Part shown: one piece after another, positions 1-6,343 of the stretch | How the letters are laid out: each line of letters opens with the position of its first letter | Numbering within the stretch: the stretch's first letter is position 1 | Assembly (NCBI GenBank): GCA_001899005.1 | Contig: MKUW01000017.1 | Location: forward strand, 45,796-86,524 | Length of the DNA: 40,729 bases | Direction of reading: 5' to 3' | From: Chloroflexi bacterium 44-23 | GTDB taxonomy: Bacteria; Chloroflexota; Anaerolineae; Anaerolineales; Anaerolineaceae | Translations under genes and position numbers: made by a program | Notes under the pieces: model-generated | Database searches by the model: none | What the model was told of the DNA's origin: nothing | Seen by the model: the letters and a program-made list of their open reading frames with translations, nothing else

Positions 1-129
1 TGTATTTTGTGTGTTTCGTGGTCAGCTAAATCCCAATCTTAAATCTTTGTTCGTGTATTTTGTGTGTTTCGTGGTCAGCTAAATCCCAATCTTAGATCTT
101 TGTTCGTGTATTTTGTGTGTTTCGTGGTC
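1..129. repeat. Tandem repeat, 53-bp period, 2.4 copies
   Basis: Two near-identical 53-bp units (1-53 and 54-106, one A/G difference at the 'aaatct/agatct' site) are followed by a partial third copy (107-129) sharing the first 23 bases (tgtattttgtgtgtttcgtg and following). The array runs off the left edge of the window, so its full size is unknown. It lies just downstream of the stop codon of the DtxR-type gene. It contains no open frame of note and no T-run hairpin, so it is described only as an intergenic tandem repeat. Confidence 0.85.
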
Positions 130-140
130 CGTTTCGATCT

Positions 141-815
141 TTAAATCTCATCAACAAAAATAACACTGCTCAAATCATGACCGATGACCTGGCTAACTCC
201 TTTATCGTCGAGGATAAACTGAATACTAAAATCAAGCGGGTTGCGGGATAATACACGGATATGGCTGCCGGGGCGTAAACCCAGCTGACCTAAGTGCTGG
301 AACATTTCTTCCTGGCTGGCATGTACCCGGCGAATGATTGCATCCTTATTTTCCTTTAATTCTGCCAATGGAATAGTGGTGCTGAGTGGCATGCTCAGAT
401 CACGGCCTGGGATCGGGTCGCCATGTGGATCGAACTGCGGGTCGCCCAGCAGGTTAGCCAGCTTGTCTTCAAAGCGTGGAGAGATGACATGCTCAAGCTC
501 ATCAGCTTCAGCGTGCACATCCTCCCAGTCGTACTCCATTACTCTGGAAAGGAATTCCTCCAGTAACCGGTGACGGCGGATCAGTCGTAGAGCTGCCAAT
601 TTGCCTTCCTCAGTTAAGCTGACCCCATAGCTTTTTTGATAATCCACCAAAGCAGGCTGCAGGCTGGATAATTTCTTAAGCATGCTGGTGACCGAAGAAG
701 GCGCAACCTGCAGTGCCTCAGCCAGATTCAAAGGAGAGGTTTGCTCATTGTTGAGCGTCAGCGTATGAATGGCCTTGAGATAATCTCCCACCGAGCGCGA
801 GTATTGTGTATTCAC
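141..815 (-). CDS. DtxR/MntR-family metal-dependent transcriptional regulator
   Basis: 224 residues, probably a cytoplasmic Fe2+- or Mn2+-responsive repressor of the adjacent feo genes. Residues ~5-75 form the winged helix-turn-helix (SVGDYLKAIHTL at the start, then the APSSVTSMLKKL recognition helix). Residues ~75-140 are the metal-binding/dimerisation domain, with the family-typical His/Glu-rich stretch (EADELEHVISPRF) and DPHGDPIPG. Residues ~148-224 form an SH3-like FeoA-type C-terminal domain (LRPGSHIRVLSRNP). The start is GTG at 815 preceded by AGGAGA seven bases upstream; an overlapping ATG at 817 reads straight into TGA. It is the last gene of the minus-strand feo cluster, 80 bp after the permease gene, so it may be autoregulated through the operon promoter at 4207-4248. 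Whether iron or manganese is the co-repressor cannot be told from sequence alone. Confidence 0.9.
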   Translation of the reverse strand: MNTQYSRSVGDYLKAIHTLTLNNEQTSPLNLAEALQVAPSSVTSMLKKLSSLQPALVDYQKSYGVSLTEEGKLAALRLIRRHRLLEEFLSRVMEYDWEDVHAEADELEHVISPRFEDKLANLLGDPQFDPHGDPIPGRDLSMPLSTTIPLAELKENKDAIIRRVHASQEEMFQHLGQLGLRPGSHIRVLSRNPLDFSIQFILDDKGVSQVIGHDLSSVIFVDEI

Positions 816-895
816 ATAAATCTCCTGACATCTTTTTTCACGGTCTGGCCAAAATCTTTTTCGTTAATGACTTCCTTCCCGCAATAATTTCTCAA

Positions 896-2296
896 TTAAA
901 CCCACCCAAGCAGACGCGCGATCGAGGCTGTTATAAACGTCACCAGAAAAGCGGTGCCAAGGGTGATTACAACACTCAAAACAGTCCATTTGGTACTTTT
1001 GGTTTCTTTATAAATAGTCCAAATCGTAGTGCCGCATGGGTTGTGCAACAGAGAAAATAACATCAGATTGATGGCTGTCAGCATAGTCCAGCCATTGCCA
1101 TCAATCAACAAAGCACGAATCTCGCCGAATCCGGTAATTTCTGTCATCATCCCAACACCGGAATAAACCATCATCATAGTCGGAACTACGATCTCATTCG
1201 CGGGAATGGCAATGATATATGCCAGCATGATGACACCATCCAGCCCCAGCAGCAGGCCAAACGGATTGAGAAAATTGGCAATTTCGCGTGCCAGGCTGAC
1301 ACCGTTAATATTAATATTTGCCAGAATCCAGATTAAAGCTCCTGCCGGAGCAGCCGTTTTGATTGCCCGCCACAAAACAAAGATGGTGCGATCAATCAGC
1401 GATGTGTACAAAATTCGGCTGAAATTTGGTTTGCGGTAAGGAGGCAATTCAAGGGTAAAAGCAGAAGCTTCTCCTTTTAAAACGGTCCTGGAGAGAATCC
1501 ATGACATCAACAAGGTAAAGAAGACACCGATCAAAACGACCGCAAGGACAGCTCCGGCAGCAATAAATGAAGATACCGTTGGTGAGAAAGAGGCGGCTAC
1601 AAAGACCGTCGCCAGCATGATCAAAGTCGGAAAGCGCCCATTGCAGGGCACAAAATTATTGGTCAGAATGGCTATCAATCGTTCACGCGGTGAATCAATA
1701 ACGCGGGTGGAGATGACACCGGCTGCATTGCAGCCAAAACCCATGGCCATCGAAAGTGCCTGTTTGCCGTGTGCTCCTGCCCGTTTGAAGAGCCAATCCA
1801 GATTAAAGGCTACACGCGGCAGATAACCCAGATCTTCCAGAATCGTAAAGATCGGGAAGAAAATAGCCATTGGCGGCAGCATGACTGCAATCACCCAGGC
1901 CAATCCCCGATAAACGCCGTGCCAGATGAAACCGGTAAGCCACCAGGGAGCTCCAATACTGGTGAAGAGATTGGCGGCTTGATCTTCTATCCAGAAGAGT
2001 GCCGTGGCGATCATTTGTGAGGGAATATTGGCAAAAACAATGGTCACCCAGAAGACCCCTGCCAGCAAGAGCAACATAATCGGTAAACCAGTCCAGGGAG
2101 ATGTTACCAACCGGTCTATTTTTTGATCGAAATCCCATTTCGTATTGCCAACCTGGTGAACTGCACGGCCGCTGATGCGTGCGGCTTCACTGTAAAGTGA
2201 TTTGACAATTTCATCTCGAAAACCTTCTTTTAGCTGCGGGCGCAGACTTTCGGCTTGATCGAGTATATCCTGGGCAGTAATGGATGGTATTGTCAT
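896..2296 (-). CDS. feoB: FeoB membrane permease half (separate polypeptide)
   Basis: 466 residues corresponding to the membrane part of FeoB, the GTP-gated Fe2+ (or Mn2+) importer of the inner membrane. An amphipathic N-terminal linker (EIVKSLYSEAARISGRAV) matches the FeoB segment after the G domain. Several hydrophobic segments follow, forming two nucleoside-recognition 'Gate' units. The permease signatures are GFGCNAAGV and the paired FVPCNGRFPTL, with conserved Cys in each; this variant belongs to the FeoB subgroup with GCN/CNGRFP rather than the enterobacterial type. The last segment ends FITASIARLLGWV. The start at 2296 has AAGGAG four bases upstream and lies 9 bp after the GTPase stop, so the two halves are co-translated but separate. 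Family knowledge says a GTPase partner is required, and it is encoded immediately upstream. The substrate metal is inferred. Confidence 0.93.
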   Translation of the reverse strand: MTIPSITAQDILDQAESLRPQLKEGFRDEIVKSLYSEAARISGRAVHQVGNTKWDFDQKIDRLVTSPWTGLPIMLLLLAGVFWVTIVFANIPSQMIATALFWIEDQAANLFTSIGAPWWLTGFIWHGVYRGLAWVIAVMLPPMAIFFPIFTILEDLGYLPRVAFNLDWLFKRAGAHGKQALSMAMGFGCNAAGVISTRVIDSPRERLIAILTNNFVPCNGRFPTLIMLATVFVAASFSPTVSSFIAAGAVLAVVLIGVFFTLLMSWILSRTVLKGEASAFTLELPPYRKPNFSRILYTSLIDRTIFVLWRAIKTAAPAGALIWILANININGVSLAREIANFLNPFGLLLGLDGVIMLAYIIAIPANEIVVPTMMMVYSGVGMMTEITGFGEIRALLIDGNGWTMLTAINLMLFSLLHNPCGTTIWTIYKETKSTKWTVLSVVITLGTAFLVTFITASIARLLGWV

Positions 2297-2305
2297 CTTT
2301 GCTCC

Positions 2306-3130
2306 TTATTGGCGGCCGGCGACTGCCATTTGTTTGCTGAACTGTGCTTCGGCGCGCTGCTGCCCGCTGACTAGCTCCGCTACTTCACCGCTCAAAATGG
2401 CTTGTTGTACACGGTCATCACCATCCAGTAAGCGAATAGCCAGCCAGCGCGCATTTGGAATCGCAGGATAAAGGTGCTCGATCTGTGCTGCCAATGTCCT
2501 TACCGCTGCTTGATACTGGTCATTACCTTCCATGCGCAACGGTGAGGTGAGAATATTGCCTTCAATCACATCCGCGACGGTTTGGAGTAATGTTTGCATA
2601 CCCTCGCTGGTGCGCGCAACGATCGGGATCGCCGGTACACCCAGATCTCGTGCCAGACTGCGAGTGTCAACTTCCAGGCCTTTCCGGCGGGCTTCATCCA
2701 TCAGGTTGACTGCGATAACCACCTTATCGGTGATCTCCATCACCTGCAAGGCCAGGTTGAGATTACGTTCGAGAGCGGTTGCGTCAGTCACTACGATCGT
2801 GCAATCAGGCTGACCAAAAAGAATAAAGTTGCGGGCCACCTCTTCATCTTGTGATGCAGACAGCAAGGAATAAGTACCGGGCAGGTCAACCAGTTTATAT
2901 TTGACAGATTGGAACTCATAACCGCCCTCAGCGCGTGTGACGGTTTTTCCGGGCCAATTGCCAGTGTGTTGTTTTAAACCAGTCAGGGCGTTGAAAACGG
3001 TTGATTTTCCTGTGTTGGGATTGCCAGCCAGGGCAACCACCCGGTCAAAATTATCAATCTTTAAGCCCATTTGCGCCATTTGTGTATGGGCAGGGCAGGT
3101 ATCACAGGCGGAGGTAATCATGTTTGTCAT
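2306..3130 (-). CDS. feoB: FeoB GTPase half (separate polypeptide)
   Basis: 274 residues equivalent to the cytosolic N-terminal G domain of FeoB plus its helical GDI-like domain. The GTP-binding motifs are all present: G1 GNPNTGKST at ~36-44, G3 DLPG at 82-85, G4 NLMD at 142-145 and a G5-like ARTSEG. Residues ~195-274 are helical, as in the GDI region (VRTLAAQIEHLYPAIPNARW). An unusual N-terminal extension carries a CDTCPAH motif (C9, C12) before the G domain, which could bind metal. The gene is normally fused to the permease; here it stops with TAA at 2306-2308, and the permease restarts with its own ribosome-binding site. The upstream regulator-like gene ends 12 bp before it. Confidence 0.93.
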   Translation of the reverse strand: MTNMITSACDTCPAHTQMAQMGLKIDNFDRVVALAGNPNTGKSTVFNALTGLKQHTGNWPGKTVTRAEGGYEFQSVKYKLVDLPGTYSLLSASQDEEVARNFILFGQPDCTIVVTDATALERNLNLALQVMEITDKVVIAVNLMDEARRKGLEVDTRSLARDLGVPAIPIVARTSEGMQTLLQTVADVIEGNILTSPLRMEGNDQYQAAVRTLAAQIEHLYPAIPNARWLAIRLLDGDDRVQQAILSGEVAELVSGQQRAEAQFSKQMAVAGRQ

Positions 3131-3142
3131 ATTATTGATCCT

Positions 3143-4171
3143 CTATTGATATAATTGTGGGCGTACAAGTATTTGAGCGGCTTGTTCTTTGCGCAGAGCA
3201 ATCAACGTGCCACGTAATCGGTAGGCGCGTGGATCGCCAAAAGAATTCTGTAATTCAGGAAAAATCTCGGTACCGGGCGTAAAACCCAGGTCTAAAAATC
3301 GGCGACGGGTAAAACCCATACACTGATCATCCAGGCGCACAATTTCAGCCTTTTGGTTATCTGCCAGCTCACCAAGCGGGATGACATCTTCATCCACAAT
3401 TGCCGTTTCGCTGCGCTCACTTACAAATACATTGGCTGCTACCTGAGGAGCCAGAGTGAATTCATCCTGCCCATCGGTCAGTACCAATCGGGTAGCGTTG
3501 CTTTCCATTACGCGCATAACCTGTCCTACCTGTAAGCCGGCTGCCAAAATCTGTGCAAAAGCCAGAGGCGGTTCATCTTCCAGGTGGACTATCTTTACAA
3601 TTTTGCCTTCCTGCCATTGCGGTAACGGGCTGCCTTGATCGTGGGGTCGAAAATTACCACTGGCATTCGGAATCGGATCCCCATGCGGATCTTGTAATGG
3701 ATGCCCAAGCGCAGCATCCAGAGCATTCACTTGGGCGACAGTCATGCCATGCTCGCGCCGGTGCGCCATCGAATGTACGTTTTCCAATGGCATCAAGGCT
3801 TCATCCGCCAGGTAACGTTCCCAAAGGCGATGTGCACGCACAACGTGTAAGGCCGATTTTTCACCACTGTGAGTAAGCCGGTAATTACCCTCTTGATTCT
3901 CAATCAGCTGCTGGGTTTCCATGCGTTTGAGCAGATCAACGGTACGAGCGACCGGTTGCTGCAAACTGGCAGCCAATTCAGCGGCACTCAATGTATGCCC
4001 GCTTTGCTGTCCGCCAAAGAGATATTTAAGTGTGTCTTCGAGCTGTTCGCGTTGGCGTGCCTGGCGGTATTCCTTAAAGCGTGCCAGCATACCTCTGCGC
4101 GGGAAAAAAATCAAAAGCAGTAAAAGCAGAACTGCACTGCTCCAGAAAATTATTGGAAAGAGATGATCCAT
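3143..4171 (-). CDS. Membrane-anchored DtxR-like / double FeoA fusion protein
   Basis: 342 residues and the first gene of the feo operon. Residues ~5-23 form a single N-terminal transmembrane segment followed by Arg-rich sequence (positive inside). Residues ~45-110 are a DtxR-type winged helix (LSAAELAASLQQPVARTVDLL) and ~110-175 a DtxR metal-binding-like domain containing MAHRREHGMT and DPHGDPIPNASG. Two FeoA/SH3-like domains follow: ~185-255 (LQVGQVMRVME) and ~265-340 (DLGFTPGTEIFPELQ). FeoA normally is a ~75-residue stand-alone cytosolic partner of FeoB, so this protein probably supplies FeoA function tethered at the membrane. Whether the winged helix still binds DNA is unclear. The start ATG at 4171 has GGAG eight bases upstream. 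A DtxR-box-like operator precedes it. The domain calls rest on motif recognition only. Confidence 0.85.
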   Translation of the reverse strand: MDHLFPIIFWSSAVLLLLLLIFFPRRGMLARFKEYRQARQREQLEDTLKYLFGGQQSGHTLSAAELAASLQQPVARTVDLLKRMETQQLIENQEGNYRLTHSGEKSALHVVRAHRLWERYLADEALMPLENVHSMAHRREHGMTVAQVNALDAALGHPLQDPHGDPIPNASGNFRPHDQGSPLPQWQEGKIVKIVHLEDEPPLAFAQILAAGLQVGQVMRVMESNATRLVLTDGQDEFTLAPQVAANVFVSERSETAIVDEDVIPLGELADNQKAEIVRLDDQCMGFTRRRFLDLGFTPGTEIFPELQNSFGDPRAYRLRGTLIALRKEQAAQILVRPQLYQ

Positions 4172-4206
4172 GATGAATGCTCCGTTAGATATATATAAAT
4201 TATTAA

Positions 4207-4248
4207 TTAGATTAGTCTAAATTATAAAGCATTATTCCAAAATTGCAA
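4207..4248 (-). promoter_or_regulatory. feo operon promoter with DtxR-box-like operator
   Basis: On the minus strand TTGCAA (4243-4248), a 16-bp spacer and TATAAT (4221-4226) form a near-consensus housekeeping promoter 35-40 bp upstream of the feo operon start. Abutting the -10 is TTAGATTAGTCTAA (4207-4220 on the plus strand), with perfect TTAGA/TCTAA arms. Extended to 19 bp (4207-4225) it resembles the known DtxR/IdeR consensus TTAGGTTAGSCTAACCTAA: the left half matches 8 of 9 positions and the right half 6 of 9. A repressor bound here would block the -10. Confidence 0.75.
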
Positions 4249-4338
4249 GGGGTAATTCTGAGGAATTTACACTAACCGATTGGCCAGTGGGGTAATTGGC
4301 CGTTTGGGGAGTCTTTCGCTGGGCTTCCGCTCTTGCCC

Positions 4339-4368
4339 TTGACAGACACAAATGGGTCATTTTATACT
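4339..4368 (+). promoter_or_regulatory. Promoter for the rsgA leader transcript
   Basis: TTGACA (4339-4344), an 18-bp spacer and TATACT (4363-4368) make a strong housekeeping-type promoter. Transcription from about 4375 would give a ~335-nt untranslated leader before the rsgA ATG at 4711. The promoter is divergent from the feo promoter about 95 bp away. Confidence 0.7.
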
Positions 4369-4442
4369 GGAATAACAAAATAAAAAGATAGGAATGTGTG
4401 TTTTTTGGCAAAAAAGGCTCCGGTTTGTTTTGAATTTCCCCG

Positions 4443-4541
4443 GCATGAGCGCCCCCATCAAGGCGGGTAAGTAGTTCGCTTACCTGCAGAGACCGATACT
4501 TCTCGACCACGGGCGCCCTCATGCTGCCCGTGGTGTTTTTT
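4443..4541 (+). promoter_or_regulatory. Candidate riboswitch/attenuator: three-way junction competing with a terminator
   Basis: GCATGAG (4443-4449) pairs with CTCATGC (4518-4524), and CGCCC (4450-4454) pairs with GGGCG (4511-4515), closing a long P1 stem. Inside are a 9-bp stem (4463-4471 with 4479-4487, one G-U pair, 7-nt loop TAGTTCG) and a 4-bp stem GAGA/TCTC (4489-4492 with 4501-4504). The alternative hairpin CCACGGGC (4507-4514) / GCCCGTGG (4526-4533) is followed by TGTTTTTT (4534-4541), a classical intrinsic terminator. It uses bases 4511-4514 of P1, so the folds exclude each other. No known riboswitch consensus was recognised. Pairings were drawn by hand, not computed. Confidence 0.6.
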
Positions 4542-4617
4542 GCCAGTTACCAGTGCTTTTTTGTAAAGGCAATAGGAGTTCATTGACGTAAGATTGTCAT
4601 TGAGCATACTGGCAAAA
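4538..4617 (+). promoter_or_regulatory. Second long-range stem in the rsgA leader
   Basis: TTTTGCCAGT (4538-4547) is perfectly complementary to ACTGGCAAAA (4608-4617), a 10-bp stem closing a ~60-nt loop that itself contains short complementary pairs (CAAT/ATTG, TGAC/GTCA). Its left arm includes the U-tract of the preceding terminator, so forming this stem could compete with termination. Function is unknown. Confidence 0.5.
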
Positions 4618-4633
4618 CCGGATCAAACAAACC

Positions 4634-4670
4634 AACCAGCCACGGGTTCACCCATGGCTGGTTTTCTATT
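4634..4670 (+). terminator. Terminator-like hairpin in the rsgA leader
   Basis: AACCAGCCA (4634-4642) pairs with TGGCTGGTT (4655-4663). The loop contains a further GGGT/ACCC pairing, and TTCTATTT follows. It lies 41 bp upstream of the rsgA start on the sense strand. It therefore either ends a short leader RNA or acts as a second attenuator in series with the one at 4507-4541. Confidence 0.65.
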
Positions 4671-4710
4671 TAATGATGTTTTTTGCTGCAAGGCTAAAAA
4701 CAGAAAGTAA

Positions 4711-5667
4711 ATGACAATGAACACTCATACCTCTACCTGCCAGGGCACCGTAATTGGCAAGAGCAAGGCTCTCTTTGCGGTTATGGTGGCCGGGCAGATC
4801 AGCCACAGCCAGCTGGCACCCACACTGGCTAGATTAATTAAGAATGAACTAGATTTACCAGCGATTGGCGACCAGGTCTTGCTAAGCACACAATCGGACG
4901 GTCAATACCGGATTGAAAATATTCTTGCCCGCCGCAGCTTAATTTGCCGGCGAGCAGTCACTGGTAAAGACACAGGCCAGCCTTCAGTACAGGTGATCGC
5001 AGCCAACATCGATCAGCTGGTGGCTGTGATGGCTACTTCCCAGCCTGAGCTTAAATGGGCAATGCTGGACCGGTACACAGTGATGGCCGAAGCACAGCAA
5101 ATTGATGTATTGATCTGTCTCACCAAGAGTGATCTTTTCGAGCAATTGTCCTGCCATGAACAAGCTGCCTTCCAGCATCGTTGTCATCTCTACCGGCAGT
5201 TAGGCTATCGATTGTTATTTTGCAGTGTCCAAACATTGGCGGGTATTGCTGAAGTGCAGCATCAGCTGCAAGGCCGCACCTCGCTGCTATTGGGAAAATC
5301 GGGCGTGGGAAAAACATCGCTCCTCAATGTGCTTTTGCCGCATCCCGGAAGGAAAGTAGCTGCGGTAAATCAGGTCACAGGAAAAGGTCGCCACACCACT
5401 ACAGCACTTCAATGGCTCACAATCGATGAAAATAGTGTGGTAATTGATACCCCCGGTACGCGTGAACTGGGCCTTTGGGAGGTCACAACGGACGAATTAG
5501 ACGTTTGCTTTCCGGAGATGCGGCCACTGCTGGGTCAATGCAAGTTTCGCCTGGGCTGTCACCACATTGAAGAACCCGGGTGTGCCATTCGCAAAGCAGT
5601 AGTGACCGGCAGTATTGATCCCTATCGTTATCAAAGTTACTTGAAACTAATGGAGGAATGGCGATGA
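4711..5667 (+). CDS. rsgA: Ribosome small-subunit biogenesis GTPase RsgA (YjeQ)
   Basis: 318 residues, normal length for RsgA, a circularly permuted GTPase that assists late 30S maturation in the cytoplasm. An N-terminal OB fold (~10-95) is followed by the permuted G domain: G4 TKSD at 138-141 precedes the P-loop GKSGVGKT at 195-202, then DTPG at 246-249. A C-terminal zinc knuckle uses C277, C283, H284 or H285 and C291 (GCHHIEEPGC). The ATG at 4711 has only a weak upstream purine stretch (AGAAAG); an in-frame ATG two codons on (4717) is an alternative. Its stop overlaps the next start (ATGA), so RsgA and the RNHCP protein are translationally coupled. A long structured leader precedes it. Confidence 0.95.
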   Translation: MTMNTHTSTCQGTVIGKSKALFAVMVAGQISHSQLAPTLARLIKNELDLPAIGDQVLLSTQSDGQYRIENILARRSLICRRAVTGKDTGQPSVQVIAANIDQLVAVMATSQPELKWAMLDRYTVMAEAQQIDVLICLTKSDLFEQLSCHEQAAFQHRCHLYRQLGYRLLFCSVQTLAGIAEVQHQLQGRTSLLLGKSGVGKTSLLNVLLPHPGRKVAAVNQVTGKGRHTTTALQWLTIDENSVVIDTPGTRELGLWEVTTDELDVCFPEMRPLLGQCKFRLGCHHIEEPGCAIRKAVVTGSIDPYRYQSYLKLMEEWR

Positions 5668-6218
5668 AACAGAATGTGGATCTCGCCTTTGAGAAAAAGT
5701 ATAAATGCAGTAACCGGCATTATCTGCAAACCCAGGGTAATCTGCGCGCTTATCAGAAAAGTGAAACGTACCAGCGCCAGGTTGGTTTTGAGTGCCTGCA
5801 TTGCAAGCAGAATGTCGCTTCCCAGGCACTTTACAGTGGCGTCAACAACCGCAATCACTGTCCTTATTGCTTGTTTTCCAGACACGTTGACCTTTTCAAG
5901 GCTGGCGATAGACTGTGCGCCTGCCGTGAAAGCATGCAGCCCCTGGGGCTAACCTTTAAAAAGGAGCGCAAAAAATATGGTTCACCATTGGGCGAATTGA
6001 TGCTGATTCATCAATGCACAGCATGCAAGACCATTTCAATTAACCGTGTTGCCGCGGATGATTCCAATGAGCGTTTGCTTGGCGTGTTGATGGCAGGGCA
6101 AGATCTACCAGAGCTTATCCGACGACACCTGACTGAGAGCGGTATTCTTGTGGCCGGAATTGATCAGTTGGATCTGGTAAAAATGAGGTTGTTTGGGACT
6201 GCAGACAGCCTATGTTGA
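5664..6218 (+). CDS. RNHCP-domain zinc-ribbon protein
   Basis: 184 residues of unknown biochemical function belonging to the RNHCP family, named for the motif seen here at R63-N64-H65-C66-P67. Likely metal ligands are C44/C47 (ECLHC), C66/C69 (HCPYC), a C85/C87 pair and C118/C121 (CTAC), suggesting two zinc ribbons. The start at 5664 is chosen because GGAGG lies seven bases upstream; the ATG at 5658 is only one base from it. The start overlaps the rsgA stop as ATGA. Coupling with rsgA suggests a role near ribosome maturation or RNA binding, but that is inference from neighbourhood only. Confidence 0.85.
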   Translation: MKQNVDLAFEKKYKCSNRHYLQTQGNLRAYQKSETYQRQVGFECLHCKQNVASQALYSGVNNRNHCPYCLFSRHVDLFKAGDRLCACRESMQPLGLTFKKERKKYGSPLGELMLIHQCTACKTISINRVAADDSNERLLGVLMAGQDLPELIRRHLTESGILVAGIDQLDLVKMRLFGTADSLC

Positions 6219-6274
6219 TCATCTCAAAATTTGATTTTTTGCCAGCATGCAAGGCGCAAAGCCACTTTCCGCTC

Positions 6275-6304
6275 TTGCTCAAAACAGCTCTTTCAGCATA
6301 CAAT
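6275..6304 (+). promoter_or_regulatory. Putative nagA operon promoter
   Basis: TTGCTC (6275-6280), an 18-bp spacer and TACAAT (6299-6304) lie about 40 bp upstream of the nagA ATG at 6344, in the only gap between the rsgA pair and the nag pair. The match to the housekeeping consensus is moderate. Confidence 0.45.
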
Positions 6305-6343
6305 AGAGCTTGTTAAGATACCTCAAAAATACATAGGCTGCCC

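Noticed and set aside
2297..2305. Frameshift or sequencing error splitting feoB
   Set aside because: The GTPase ends with an in-frame stop, and the permease starts with ATG and its own AAGGAG site nine bases later, an ordered gene boundary rather than a broken gene.
4232..4522. Small minus-strand frame of 96 residues
   Set aside because: It overlaps the feo promoter, the rsgA promoter and the structured leader, and shows no recognisable domain or ribosome-binding site.
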